A stretch of 64,000 nucleotides of DNA, from the NCBI GenBank assembly GCA_041395445.1, contig JAWLAO010000004.1:186001-250000 (forward strand), read 5' to 3'. The notes beneath the pieces are model-generated. The model was not told the DNA's origin. It ran no database searches and saw only the letters and a program-made list of their open reading frames with translations. This DNA is from Gammaproteobacteria bacterium (GTDB taxonomy: Bacteria; Pseudomonadota; Gammaproteobacteria; Xanthomonadales; Marinicellaceae). This document shows, one piece after another, positions 54,700 to 64,000 of this stretch; position 1 is the first letter of the stretch, and every line of letters starts with the position of its first letter. The position numbers and the translations under genes are program-made.

Positions 54700-56997
54700 A
54701 TGAAAAGCTACACTAAAAAAATTATAATTTCCATGTTCTGTGCAGGACTTGTGTCTGTCTCCGGAGCCTCAGATTCAGATTCGGAATTTGAAAACAAAGC
54801 ATTGGATCAAATCAATGTTTCATATAGTGGTGACGACAGTCGCATCGGAATCGGCATCACCGAAGATGGTGATTTTATTGGTGAGTTTTTAAAGTCATTC
54901 AATAATAGCTATCGAAACAATTTTATGGCTCAGGGCTGGTATTCCGATGGCGCTGGTGGTCTTGAGTTGGATTACCATTGGATTCCGGGCAATCCGAGTG
55001 AACAAGATTTGATTGATAACCACGAAAACCTGAAAATCAACAAATTGTTTTTAGCTGTTGATCAAAATACTTACGATGATAAAAAACTGAGTTTGGGTTT
55101 TGGACAAGAAAAACAAAATAAATTCTGGAATTTCAATCTCAGTAAAGCTCTTACAGACGAAAGACTGTCCAATGAAACTTCGACATTCAATTACAACGTC
55201 CTATATGGAACAATTGATGGTCTGGATTACATGCAGAATCAAACCATAGAAACTATCACTCGCACCTATGAACAGGCCTATGACTGGGGTGTTGGTGGAC
55301 GAATTGGTAAATATTTTGACTCCAATTTAGTTCGTTTAACCGGTGGTTTGGACTATGAAAAAGGCGATTACAATTCTGACCAACTGACTGCAAGTGTTGA
55401 TTTAGAGAAATACTTTAAAAACACCGGGCATTCTTTAGCGTTAAGTCTCAGACAATTAAGCAAGGATGGTGACTTTGAACTGGATAAAGACGACACTCGT
55501 GCTTATTTGATGTACCGTTATGATTTCGGCAATACCTATCAGCCAACAGAAAAATACGAAGAAGTTAAAGTTGTTGATGAGGAAGCACTGGCAAGACTTA
55601 AAGAGGAAAGACGAGTTGTTGTCCAAAACGAAATCAATTTATCAACCATGGCGTTTTTTGATTTGGATTCATCACTTCTGCGTAAAGATACCAAAGAAAC
55701 GCTGGCAAACTTAATCGAACAAATCAAACAAGAAACACTCGGTTCAAAAATCAACATCGTTGGACACACATGTTCTATAGGAACTGAAACTTATAATCAG
55801 TGGTTGTCTGAGAGAAGAGCAAAGGCAGCACATGACTTTTTTATGACACAGGGTCTTGATGCGGAATTGCTTCTTTCATCCGGAAAAGGGGAAACAGAGC
55901 CTGCATTCGATAATAATAACCCGGAAGAACAACCTAAAAACAGAAGAGTTACGGTGAGCTTCCTCAGCCTGGAAAAAGAATTTAAAGAAGCTGAAATTCC
56001 GGCAGAAGATGTTCCGGTTAAGTGGGTGAAAACTCCTGTTAAGATTGCTCCTTCTTGGTTATCACGAGCATTGAAGAACCCAATCAAACACAAACGTGAA
56101 GTCGATGTTTATCGTTTCGAAACTCAGGAACAAATTGAAACATTAGGCGATATCGTCTATCTCAATCAGCTTCCACTGGCGGCGGATGATGGTTTGACTG
56201 TTTTCCGTAATTCGGGTGCAACCTTGATTGACATTCTGGATAATGATTCTGATCCTGACAATGACACTTTGACAGTAACAAATGTAATTCAACCTGCAAA
56301 CGGAACTGTAGTCAATAACGGAACATCTCTGACTTATACACCAAATAATGGCTATGTTGGTATCGATACTTTCCAATACACAGTTGATGATGGTAATGGT
56401 GGACAAGCAACTGCAACCGTTTCAGTTGAGGTTTTAAATAATGCTCCGGTCGCTGTTGATGATACAGCAATTGCGGTTGGCTCTGAACAATTAATTATAG
56501 ACATTTTATCCAATGATTCTGATAGTGATGGTAACTCATTAACCACAGAATCCGTCTCTCAACCAACAAATGGTATCGTTGTTATCAATCCTGATGGTTC
56601 TGTAACCTATCAGGCTAATGAAGACTTTGTCGGCACAGATACATTCACTTATGTAGTTGCTGATGAAGATGGAACGACTGCAAGTGCCACAGTGACAGTA
56701 ACTGTTGAATCTGATAATAATGCACCTGCTGCTGTCGATGACCTCTATCTGGTTTCCTGGGGCGGTTCACTGGATTTCAATCCCATGGAAAATGACAGCG
56801 ACGTGGATGGCGATGCAATTAGCTTGGTTTCAGTCGATACTTCAACATTAAATGGAACTCTAGTTGTTAACGAAGATGGTAGCATGAGTTATCAGGCTCC
56901 GGGATACTTTATTGGTAATGATATTTTCACATACACAATTGTTGATAGTAACGGAGCTACTTCAACAGCTACAGTGACAATGTGTGTCGGTGACTAA
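54700..56997 (+). CDS. OmpA-domain outer-membrane protein with C-terminal Ig-like repeats
   Basis: 765 residues. After a signal peptide there is a beta-rich region of about 250 residues, then an OmpA peptidoglycan-binding domain (about 310-425) with INIVGHTCSIGTETYNQWLSERRA and NRRVTVSFL (GHTD is GHTC here). Three cadherin/Big_9-like repeats follow at about 493-580, 583-670 and 676-765 (each with D-D-N-D-S-D and Y-V-D-x-D-G-type strands). An OmpA domain followed by C-terminal Ig-like repeats is unusual and makes topology unclear. It ends CVGD and is followed by an Hpt gene 3 bases later. Confidence 0.8.
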   Translation: MKSYTKKIIISMFCAGLVSVSGASDSDSEFENKALDQINVSYSGDDSRIGIGITEDGDFIGEFLKSFNNSYRNNFMAQGWYSDGAGGLELDYHWIPGNPSEQDLIDNHENLKINKLFLAVDQNTYDDKKLSLGFGQEKQNKFWNFNLSKALTDERLSNETSTFNYNVLYGTIDGLDYMQNQTIETITRTYEQAYDWGVGGRIGKYFDSNLVRLTGGLDYEKGDYNSDQLTASVDLEKYFKNTGHSLALSLRQLSKDGDFELDKDDTRAYLMYRYDFGNTYQPTEKYEEVKVVDEEALARLKEERRVVVQNEINLSTMAFFDLDSSLLRKDTKETLANLIEQIKQETLGSKINIVGHTCSIGTETYNQWLSERRAKAAHDFFMTQGLDAELLLSSGKGETEPAFDNNNPEEQPKNRRVTVSFLSLEKEFKEAEIPAEDVPVKWVKTPVKIAPSWLSRALKNPIKHKREVDVYRFETQEQIETLGDIVYLNQLPLAADDGLTVFRNSGATLIDILDNDSDPDNDTLTVTNVIQPANGTVVNNGTSLTYTPNNGYVGIDTFQYTVDDGNGGQATATVSVEVLNNAPVAVDDTAIAVGSEQLIIDILSNDSDSDGNSLTTESVSQPTNGIVVINPDGSVTYQANEDFVGTDTFTYVVADEDGTTASATVTVTVESDNNAPAAVDDLYLVSWGGSLDFNPMENDSDVDGDAISLVSVDTSTLNGTLVVNEDGSMSYQAPGYFIGNDIFTYTIVDSNGATSTATVTMCVGD

Positions 56998-57000
56998 GTC

Positions 57001-57267
57001 ATGGATGATGCTTTTCTTAAACTGAAAACAAAATACCAATCCACATTTCCGGCGAAAGCCACCGAAATAAAAACAGCATGGGAAGAAAAGGATTTCTCCC
57101 GTTTGGGTGCCGCCTTACATAAATTGAAAGGCTCAAGCGGAAGTTATGGGTTTAATGAACTCAGCTCTCTGTGCGAACAGGCTCAAAGTTTAATTCATAA
57201 CGAATTGCCTGATAACACGGAGAACATTACTGTCGTTCTCAATAAAATTTTTCAAATTCTAAAATAG
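57001..57267 (+). CDS. histidine phosphotransfer (Hpt) domain protein
   Basis: 88 residues, all-helical Hpt domain with phosphoaccepting H40 in ALHKLKGSSGSYGF and the following helix LSSLCEQAQSLI. It carries no other domain, so it would receive phosphate from a hybrid kinase elsewhere. It is 3 bases after the OmpA-repeat protein, in an operon-like arrangement; no kinase or regulator is beside it. Confidence 0.82.
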   Translation: MDDAFLKLKTKYQSTFPAKATEIKTAWEEKDFSRLGAALHKLKGSSGSYGFNELSSLCEQAQSLIHNELPDNTENITVVLNKIFQILK

Positions 57268-57377
57268 CCAATCGAAGCTCTCAAATTATAAAAGACTGAT
57301 AATTGATTCTTCAACATATTGAATAATTCGTCTTTTCAGCATACTATCTCAAGTATCTTACTACTTTGGTATATGTT

Positions 57378-58181
57378 ATGTTCCGAAAAATTTTATTGAG
57401 TTTCATTGCTGTAGCTTTATTATCTTCCTGTGCAACGTCTCCAATGGGAAGAAAGCAATTCATCCTCATTGGCGATGCTGAAATGAATCAGATGGGTGTT
57501 ACCTCATTTCAAAAAATGAAAACATCTTCAAAAATTTCTACAAATCAGCAAGCACAAAGATATGTCCAATGTGTATCTCAAGCAATAATCAACGAGCTTC
57601 CGGATTCATGGAAACAACAAGCATGGGAAACAGTTGTATTCGAAGATAACAGCGCTAATGCTTTTGCACTTCCCGGTGGAAAAATCGGAGTGCATACCGG
57701 ATTACTGAATGTTGCAAAAAACCAAGATCAATTGGCAACAGTTATCGGTCATGAAGTTGCTCATGTGCTATCTCGTCACGGAGCAGAACGAGTCTCTCAA
57801 CAAATTGGATTAGAGTTAGCATTGCAAACAACCGATGCTATCAGTAAAAACAAAATGGACAATCAAGGAAATCAAAAAGCATTGATGTCTGCACTAGGCT
57901 TGGGAGCTCAAATTGGAGTTTTGTTGCCATTTAGCCGAACTCATGAAAGTGAAGCCGATTTATTCGGAATTGATCTTATGGCAAAAGCCGGGTTTGATCC
58001 ACGGCAAAGTGTGAATTTATGGAAAAACATGGCTGCTGCATCAAGTTCCAGAGTCCCTCAATTTATGTCAACTCATCCGAATCCTGAGAAAAGGATTGAG
58101 AAGCTTTCGGCATACATGCCCAATGCTTTACAGTTGCAACAACAAGCATTGCAACAAGGCAAACGTCCTCGTTGCCAATAA
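57378..58181 (+). CDS. M48-family metalloprotease lipoprotein
   Basis: 267 residues. Lipobox LLSSC at the start (Cys18) makes it a lipoprotein. The HEVAH zinc motif (H125, E126, H129) and later SRTHESEADLFG (third ligand Glu) define an M48 peptidase, related to LoiP/YcaL and BepA-type outer-membrane quality control proteases. The ATG is used; an earlier TTG lies in-frame. Followed by a terminator shared with convergent glsB. Confidence 0.88.
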   Translation: MFRKILLSFIAVALLSSCATSPMGRKQFILIGDAEMNQMGVTSFQKMKTSSKISTNQQAQRYVQCVSQAIINELPDSWKQQAWETVVFEDNSANAFALPGGKIGVHTGLLNVAKNQDQLATVIGHEVAHVLSRHGAERVSQQIGLELALQTTDAISKNKMDNQGNQKALMSALGLGAQIGVLLPFSRTHESEADLFGIDLMAKAGFDPRQSVNLWKNMAAASSSRVPQFMSTHPNPEKRIEKLSAYMPNALQLQQQALQQGKRPRCQ

Positions 58182-58203
58182 AGCTTAAAGCCAGGTTTTA
58201 GAT

Positions 58204-58242
58204 ACAAAAACAGGCTGAATGTTATATAACAGACAGCCTGTT
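58204..58242 (-). terminator. intrinsic terminator after glsB
   Basis: AACAGGCTG and CAGCCTGTT form a perfect 9-bp stem around a 16-base loop. On the minus strand the T run (TTTTTG) follows, so this stops glsB; on the plus strand it has no T run but may still slow the M48 gene's transcript. Confidence 0.75.
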
Positions 58243-58267
58243 CACAGTGACTCCATTAAGATATTTG

Positions 58268-58528
58268 CTATTTCATAACTTTCTTAACGAAACCAATTAC
58301 AATTAATAATACAATCGCTCCGATAGTTGCGTTCAGGATAGAACCAAGTAAACCTCCGACGATAGAAACACCAAGTTTACCCAGTAAGAACCCACCAACA
58401 AAAGCACCTAAAATACCAACAACAATATTTGCTACCAATCCAAAACCCGAACCTTTCATTAAAGTTCCGGCAAGCCAACCGGCAACCGCACCTATCAGTA
58501 ATGTAATTAATAAACTTTCAAGACTCAT
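58268..58528 (-). CDS. glsB: GlsB/YeaQ/YmgE-family membrane protein
   Basis: 86 residues, three glycine-rich hydrophobic helices (LLITLLIGAVAGWLAGTLMKGSGFG, ANIVVGILGAFVGGFLLGKLG, SILNATIGAIVLLIVIGFVKKVMK), the whole length of the transglycosylase-associated family, a stress-linked membrane protein of unknown activity. Convergent with the M48 gene. Confidence 0.85.
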   Translation of the reverse strand: MSLESLLITLLIGAVAGWLAGTLMKGSGFGLVANIVVGILGAFVGGFLLGKLGVSIVGGLLGSILNATIGAIVLLIVIGFVKKVMK

Positions 58529-58719
58529 AAATTTTCCCCTTTGTTTTAATTAGAACATCCAATATATCATGATTAACCTGTATTTTTTCATTGTGTATCA
58601 ATTGTTTACACTAGACTTTTCTTACCTTGGAGAAAACTTTTTATACTTTATACTTTTTTGACCCGGTTTTCTGAAAATTTCGATGGTACTAGTATCTTTA
58701 AAATCTTTGGGGAAAAGAA

Positions 58720-60306
58720 ATGAAAAAAATTATTATATTTTGTGTTTTATTGAGTCATGTTTTTATTACAAAAGCAGTCACTTTGACTGTTGGTCCCGGG
58801 AATGATTGTGGGTTTCCGAATATTCTTACAGCACTCAATTTCGCTGGTTCCGGTGATACAATCATGATTGCAGAAGGAACATATAGTGGAGTTGAAGCTA
58901 AATTATACATCGATAAAAGTTTAAATATTTGGGGTGGACTCGATAGCAATTGTCAGGTTTTCACTGCCAATCGCACTTACCTGCAATTAGATGATATAGG
59001 ACCGGTTTTGGAAATTGATGTGAGTGGAGGCGAAACCGTCAATATTTCAGGGTTGGACATTAGCGGAGCTCAACACGATAACTTTAATGATTACGATGGT
59101 GGTATTTATGTTTATGGAAATGGAACGCTCAATATTGAAAATTCACATATCCACGACAACGAATCATTCTTTGGTGGTGGCATTAGTGTCCGATTAGGAG
59201 CTCAACTGAACCTGTCAGGCAATACTGAAATCTATCGCAACGCATCGAGTGATGGTGGTGGAATTTTCTGTGGTTCTTCCACAATTTCAGCCTACGATAC
59301 GGTTATCGGAAAATTTGCTGATGGAATCGACAAAGGCAACACTGTTGCCGGTGAAAATGGTCAAGGCGGTGGAATCAGTGCTTCATCTTGTACAATCAGT
59401 TTGGGGAATACATTAAATGGTAATGGACCTGTTGATATCAGCTATAACAAGAGTGCCAATGGTGCTGGAATCTATGCTCATAACAGTATATTGACCTTTC
59501 ATCATGAAGGTAGTCGTTTGAGTTTTAATGAACTTGCAAATGTTAGCGGTGACGGAAACAGTTTATTATTATCGGGTACAACATTTGCCCAACTTAGTGA
59601 TTTAGAAATCAGTGATAATAAATTCACATCAGTAATCTCTGTTCAGGATACCGCAAGTTTTGTATTAGGGTCAGTCTGTGCAAATCCTCCGTGTACTAAA
59701 ATCATGAGAAACACCGGTTCAATTTTCAGATTCACCGGCGGTTCATCAGGTACAGTGCATAAAACATTGGTAGTCGATAACACAAACAGCAGTATAGTCG
59801 ATGTCGTTGGTCAGTCTTCTGTCCAGGTTGATATAGATAATTCTGTATTTGCAAACAACACTCTCAATACCAACTCTTCAGGATTGATTTTTTCCAACTT
59901 TGCAGGAACTGTGAATTTAAACAATGTGACTCTTGCACACAACAATAATGACGAGGCCATTTTTTATACATTGGGTAGTGGAGCCATCAGTTTTGATGGT
60001 GGGATAATCTGGGGAAACACGGCTAACTCACTTTTACACCCAAATAACCAAGGAAATGTTGTTGTCGGAAATTCAGTGATTCAATATGATACATTAGGAA
60101 TGACCAATACTGTTCAAGCTGATCCGTTATTCGCCAATCCCGCTTCTGGAAATTTCCATATTCAAGGAGATTCTCCGGCGGTTGACCATTTTGTAGGCAC
60201 TTTGGATTCCGATTTTGAAAATGATGCGAGACCACAAGGTGCAATGGATGATGCCGGAGCTGATGAGTTTAAAGATTTAATTTTTGCAGATGACTTTGAG
60301 CTTTAG
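58720..60306 (+). CDS. secreted beta-helix protein with IFADDFEL tail
   Basis: 528 residues: signal peptide, then a beta-helix region with repeated turns (GLDISGAQHDNFNDYDGGIYVYG, IHDNESFFGGGISVRLG, YRNASSDGGGIFCGSS), then a domain ending DNDARPQGAMDDAGADEF-type and the tail DLIFADDFEL. The opening LTVGPGNDCGFPNILTALNFAGSGDTIMIAEGTY looks like the start of PbH1-type exported proteins. It precedes the Ser/Thr kinase by 62 bases on the same strand, so it might belong to that transcript. Confidence 0.75.
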   Translation: MKKIIIFCVLLSHVFITKAVTLTVGPGNDCGFPNILTALNFAGSGDTIMIAEGTYSGVEAKLYIDKSLNIWGGLDSNCQVFTANRTYLQLDDIGPVLEIDVSGGETVNISGLDISGAQHDNFNDYDGGIYVYGNGTLNIENSHIHDNESFFGGGISVRLGAQLNLSGNTEIYRNASSDGGGIFCGSSTISAYDTVIGKFADGIDKGNTVAGENGQGGGISASSCTISLGNTLNGNGPVDISYNKSANGAGIYAHNSILTFHHEGSRLSFNELANVSGDGNSLLLSGTTFAQLSDLEISDNKFTSVISVQDTASFVLGSVCANPPCTKIMRNTGSIFRFTGGSSGTVHKTLVVDNTNSSIVDVVGQSSVQVDIDNSVFANNTLNTNSSGLIFSNFAGTVNLNNVTLAHNNNDEAIFYTLGSGAISFDGGIIWGNTANSLLHPNNQGNVVVGNSVIQYDTLGMTNTVQADPLFANPASGNFHIQGDSPAVDHFVGTLDSDFENDARPQGAMDDAGADEFKDLIFADDFEL

Positions 60307-60368
60307 AGGTGATTGTTTTAATTATTGAAAGAAAATATAATCAATTACAATTTTGAGTTATTGACACA

Positions 60369-63002
60369 ATGTCTTCAGAAAATTCCAGAGAAAGCTTCGA
60401 GAAAGTAAAATTATGGTTCACAAAATTGGTGAACCATAATTCCGGCGAGCAATCCAAAGAAATTGACAACCTTTTAAAACGAGGCGTTCTCAATCAATCT
60501 CAGTCGGAATTACTAAAACAAATGCTCAATGCTGACAGCGAACCGGATTTAACAGAAAATATTCAATCTGTATCAAACAAAATAACTATAGATGAATCTA
60601 TTGAAGATTCAGATTTATTAGAAAAACAAATCAATAAATATCGAGTCATTAAAGTTCTTGGTCAAGGAGGAATGGGGCAAGTTTATTTGGCGGAACGAAA
60701 TGACGGAATGTTTGAACAAAAAGTCGCGCTTAAACTTCCAAACCATAATTTCAATGAAGAAATGAAACTCCGTTTTGAGAATGAACGTCAAATTCTCGCT
60801 CAATTGACTCATAACAATATCGCCCGATTATTGGATGGAGGAACAACTAAAGAAGGACGACCTTATCTGGCAATGGAATATATTGACGGTCAAACAATTG
60901 ATCAATACTGTGTAAAAAGCATACCTGACCTCAACGCCAGAATTGAGTTGATTATTCAAACCTGCAAAGCCGTTACCTTTGCTCATCAAAATTTAATCCT
61001 CCATAGGGATTTAAAACCGGCAAATATCCTGGTAACTGAAGAAGGAATTGTAAAATTACTTGATTTTGGCATTGCAAAATTATTCAATCCCGAAGATGAA
61101 AGAAAGGCTAATCAAACCGCCACTCAAATCATGACCCGGAATTATGCAAGCCCGGAGCAAATTCAAGGCAAACCGGTCAGCACTCACAGTGATATGTTTT
61201 CACTTGCAGTGATTGCTTACGAACTCATCACCGGATTTCATCCTTATCAACATGAAACACAACTGGAAAGGGAACAAAAACTGGTTTCAGGAAAAGTCAT
61301 GCGTGTGACTGAACGAACAGATTCCTCCAAAGCTGTTTTTCCGGAGTTATCAAAGATACAAACCGCAAAAATAAAAGGTGATTTGGAAAACATCTTGCTC
61401 AAAGCCTTATCAATTGAACCGGAAAAACGCTATACATCGGTTCAGGCTTTTGCTGATGATTTAAATAATTACTTGCAAAACAAACCTGTTTCAGCTCGTA
61501 AACCCAGCACGACATACGCTCTGACTAAACTGGTTCAAAGACATAAAATAACAACGATTGCTATCGTAATGATGTTGGTTTCACTAGCAATAGCTACTAT
61601 TTTTTCGATTAATAAAGCAAACATCGCTGAATCACAGAAAAAAATTGCTGTCATCGAAAGTCAAAAATCGAAACAAATTTCAGACTTTTTACAAAATATA
61701 TTTACCAGTGCCCAACCGACTGAAAACCAAAAAGAGGTGACCGTTGAGAATTTACTAGATACCGCAATTAAAGGTCTAAGAGAAGATTCAGAGTTACAAC
61801 CGGAAAGCAAATATCAACTCATGAGTACTATTTTAAAAAGTTATCTTTCACTGGAAAAAATTGATAACTTTGAAAAGGCACTGAATGGAATTTATGAGCA
61901 ATGCAGCCAAAAACTCTCTGAGAATGACAAGATTTGTTTAATGTTTCTATTATATAACGCACGACTGGAGCATGAAAAATCAAATGACACAAAGGCATTG
62001 GAAGTATATCAAAAAGTTGAAAAAATAGTACGAAGCGAACACAAATCTGATACCGAGTTCCTCGCCTCTGTTTTAATGGATCAATTTGCAACCTTGATTA
62101 ATCTTGACTATCACGACGATGCAGAGATAAAAGTTCGCGAGGCTCTATCTTTATTTGAAAGTATTAACGAATACGAAGTCGCATCTTTACTTTCTGCTAA
62201 AATTGACATTGCTTTTTCATTACTTTTTAACGGCAAACAAGAAGCCGCCTTCTTGTATATCAATGAAATCGAACAATCTATCAACCAACATCAACTGGAG
62301 AAAACTCAACTCAATGGAGAGTGGTTGAACCTCAAAGGCGTTTATTACACCATAGCTAACCAACCATCTCAATCCATAAAATACAGACAAAATTCTGTCG
62401 ATTTGGTGATGAGTCTTTTTCCCGATAAAAAACCCAAGGCATTTGGATTTCGATTACGAAACCTCGGAAGAGAGTATTTTTATGCCGGAGAACTTGAAAA
62501 GTCACTTGATGTTTATAACCAAGCAATAAAATACTATCTGAAAGAAAGCAATGGTAAAGAAAGTGAAGTGTTTGAAATTTATCTCTTCAAAACACTTGTT
62601 TTGCTTGCACAAAATCATATTCAAGAAGCAGAAAAAGAATATCAACTGGCAAAATCTAGTCTGTCAGAAAATATGAAATTAAATTCCAGAGAGAAGTGCC
62701 AAATGTATTTTATTGATGCTTATTTCGGGATAGAAGGAAACGTAAGTCAAGGTGAAATTCAAAAACTGATAAAAAAATACCAACCATGTACCCAAACGAA
62801 ATCTTACAATTACTACAGTGCCTATCTTGAAATTTTGAATATCAACAATTCAATTCAATTAAAAGACTTTTCAACAGCTCAATCTTATCTAGATAAAGCA
62901 TGGAAACTTTGGACAATTTATCCTGAAAACTATTTAGGAATAAAAACGCATGTCCAAATGTTACAAGAACAATTCGACAATAAAGTTGATTCAGATATCT
63001 GA
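60369..63002 (+). CDS. Ser/Thr protein kinase with transmembrane helix and TPR tail
   Basis: 877 residues. Hanks-type kinase at about 92-370: glycine loop GQGGMGQVY, K122 (VALKLP), HRDLKPAN (D214), DFGIAKLF (D232) and NYASPEQI. A transmembrane helix (ITTIAIVMMLVSLAIATIF) follows, then about 450 residues of TPR-like helices. It is the intact counterpart of the frameshifted kinase in this window. A PF07638 sigma factor lies convergent and overlaps its last 12 bases. Confidence 0.88.
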   Translation: MSSENSRESFEKVKLWFTKLVNHNSGEQSKEIDNLLKRGVLNQSQSELLKQMLNADSEPDLTENIQSVSNKITIDESIEDSDLLEKQINKYRVIKVLGQGGMGQVYLAERNDGMFEQKVALKLPNHNFNEEMKLRFENERQILAQLTHNNIARLLDGGTTKEGRPYLAMEYIDGQTIDQYCVKSIPDLNARIELIIQTCKAVTFAHQNLILHRDLKPANILVTEEGIVKLLDFGIAKLFNPEDERKANQTATQIMTRNYASPEQIQGKPVSTHSDMFSLAVIAYELITGFHPYQHETQLEREQKLVSGKVMRVTERTDSSKAVFPELSKIQTAKIKGDLENILLKALSIEPEKRYTSVQAFADDLNNYLQNKPVSARKPSTTYALTKLVQRHKITTIAIVMMLVSLAIATIFSINKANIAESQKKIAVIESQKSKQISDFLQNIFTSAQPTENQKEVTVENLLDTAIKGLREDSELQPESKYQLMSTILKSYLSLEKIDNFEKALNGIYEQCSQKLSENDKICLMFLLYNARLEHEKSNDTKALEVYQKVEKIVRSEHKSDTEFLASVLMDQFATLINLDYHDDAEIKVREALSLFESINEYEVASLLSAKIDIAFSLLFNGKQEAAFLYINEIEQSINQHQLEKTQLNGEWLNLKGVYYTIANQPSQSIKYRQNSVDLVMSLFPDKKPKAFGFRLRNLGREYFYAGELEKSLDVYNQAIKYYLKESNGKESEVFEIYLFKTLVLLAQNHIQEAEKEYQLAKSSLSENMKLNSREKCQMYFIDAYFGIEGNVSQGEIQKLIKKYQPCTQTKSYNYYSAYLEILNINNSIQLKDFSTAQSYLDKAWKLWTIYPENYLGIKTHVQMLQEQFDNKVDSDI

Positions 63003-63548
63003 GTATTCTCTCAATTGAGACTGCACAAAAGCTCTGGCAATTCTCAGCTCCCTCTTGATAGTGCTTTCTGAGGTGGAAAAACTTTCTGCCAGTTCAGGTA
63101 AAGTCAATCCTCCATAAAACTTCATCATCAGCATCTGTTCCAATCGAGAGTCTAACTCTGCTAGTTTTAGCATTGCATTATCAATATCCAGAACATGGTT
63201 AAACTCCATTGGTACCGAAGCGTCTTCATCATAAAGACTGGTTAGAGTGACTTTCTTGAGATCACCACCATGAATTTCACTGCTTTTTTTCCGTGCATAA
63301 TCAATGACAAGTGAACGCATGATTTTCGACATGAGTGCGTAAAAATGACCTCTGGAGGAAAAGAAATCTTTTTTACTTTGATAAAACTTTAAAACAGACT
63401 CATTCACCAATGCACATGTATCCAATGTTTGGTGTCTTTTATTCCTATTCAGATTTGAGCGAGCAATTTTTACTAATTCAGCATAGACTTCGGGAGAAAT
63501 TTCCAGATTTTCCTTTCCGTTTAATTGTTGAGTGAAATTGTCTTGCAT
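62991..63548 (-). CDS. ECF sigma factor, PF07638 type
   Basis: 185 residues with signature DTCALVNESVLKFYQ, region 2 (RGHFYALMSKIMRSLVIDYARKK) and region 4 (LTLPELAESFSTSESTIKRELRIARAFV). Convergent with the kinase gene and overlapping its 3' end by 12 bases. Its closest relatives in this window are the sigma gene beside the other kinase and the truncated one at the right edge. Confidence 0.85.
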   Translation of the reverse strand: MQDNFTQQLNGKENLEISPEVYAELVKIARSNLNRNKRHQTLDTCALVNESVLKFYQSKKDFFSSRGHFYALMSKIMRSLVIDYARKKSSEIHGGDLKKVTLTSLYDEDASVPMEFNHVLDIDNAMLKLAELDSRLEQMLMMKFYGGLTLPELAESFSTSESTIKRELRIARAFVQSQLREYSDI

Positions 63549-63725
63549 AGCAATCTTTAAAAGTAGCCAATAAATTCTAATTCAGTAAAATCAGCTTGTC
63601 TATCTACAATTGCTAATTAATACCAACATCTCAGAACATACCGGAAAAATATTGTGATGCAATTATCAACTATTACAATTCACTGTTAATTTTTCAGTCA
63701 TGTTTATATGCTAGAATAGCACTTT

Positions 63726-64000
63726 ATGAATAATCAAATCACTCAAATTCTTGCCAGCAAGGTTAACAGCAAAGACACCTTGGATCGTGTTTTTCATTTG
63801 ATGTACCCTGAAATAAAAAAGTTGGCAAATTCACAATTGGCCCGTTTAAATAGGGGACAAACTATCACACCCACAGTTTTGGTGAATGAGTGTTACATGA
63901 AGCTGGCAAAACCGGGAGAAATGTCTTTTGAAAACCGTAAACACTTCATTTGTACCGTTGCCAGATGTATGCGCCAGTTTTTGGTTGATAATGTGCGCAA
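63726..64000 (+). CDS. ECF sigma factor, PF07638 type (3'-truncated by window)
   Basis: The open frame starts at ATG 63726 (MNNQITQILASKVNSKDT) and runs off the edge after about 91 codons. It contains the family signature TPTVLVNECYMKL and KHFICTVARCMRQFLVDNVR, the start of region 2. It is divergent from the neighbouring sigma gene, 177 bases apart, and the rest (perhaps with its own kinase) lies outside. Confidence 0.8.
   Translation, partial: MNNQITQILASKVNSKDTLDRVFHLMYPEIKKLANSQLARLNRGQTITPTVLVNECYMKLAKPGEMSFENRKHFICTVARCMRQFLVDNVR

Overview
The window is about 64 kb of AT-rich chromosome from an aerobic Gammaproteobacterium. Supporting families include prc, degS-like, petABC, rapA, pgpA, ubiK, rimI, ispDF, folM-midA and DUF2909. 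Secreted beta-helix proteins ending in an IF-x-(D/N)-x-FE tail and repeated PF07638 sigma factor / Ser-Thr kinase-TPR genes point to a Marinicella-like lineage (order Lysobacterales). That placement is inferred from gene families, not from a marker-gene search.

Layout: 0-12 kb is housekeeping and envelope: end of a ydbT-like gene, DUF2909, prc, an FkpA-type isomerase, an orphan PqqD-like protein, an ECF sigma/DUF3619-like/DUF3106 operon, a DegS-like protease, petABC, ugd and pgpA. 12-24 kb holds rapA, a PAP2/glycosyltransferase pair, a large BNR-repeat secreted protein with a LolA-like partner, and the formaldehyde pair frmA-fghA. 23.7-31.4 kb holds two CSLREA-type secreted beta-helix proteins, two lipoproteins, and a sigma factor/kinase operon whose kinase has a frameshift in its TPR tail.

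A GNAT gene follows, then a degenerate island at about 32.1-34.6 kb. It contains remnants of integron-like gene cassettes: one attC-like site and three broken genes, one with a HEPN-like RHWLAHG motif. Two inverted copies of a structured palindromic element flank it; the copies share boxes, but their stems differ in sequence and remain paired.

34.6-46.6 kb is again core: fhs, miaA, an LpxL-like acyltransferase, dtd, a ggt-like gene, djlA, ABM, an amidohydrolase, folM/midA and a DegQ-like protease. Between lpxL and dtd lies the most interesting non-coding feature. The minus strand carries about 180 nt with ten GGA motifs, several in predicted loops, ending in an intrinsic terminator. An 18-bp palindrome of GacA/LetA-box type lies just upstream of its likely promoter. 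This fits a CsrA-sequestering RNA of the RsmY/RsmZ/CsrB class.

46.7-64 kb holds a secreted-protein pseudogene, ubiK, glnB, mgtE, rimI, gmd-ispD-ispF, an OmpA-domain protein with C-terminal Ig-like repeats followed by an Hpt protein, an M48 lipoprotein protease, glsB, a third beta-helix secreted protein, an intact Ser/Thr kinase-TPR gene, a convergent PF07638 sigma factor, and the start of another such sigma factor at the right edge. Most operons are short with ATGA overlaps (petABC-type junctions, PAP2/GT, frmA/fghA, ispD/ispF, sigma/kinase).
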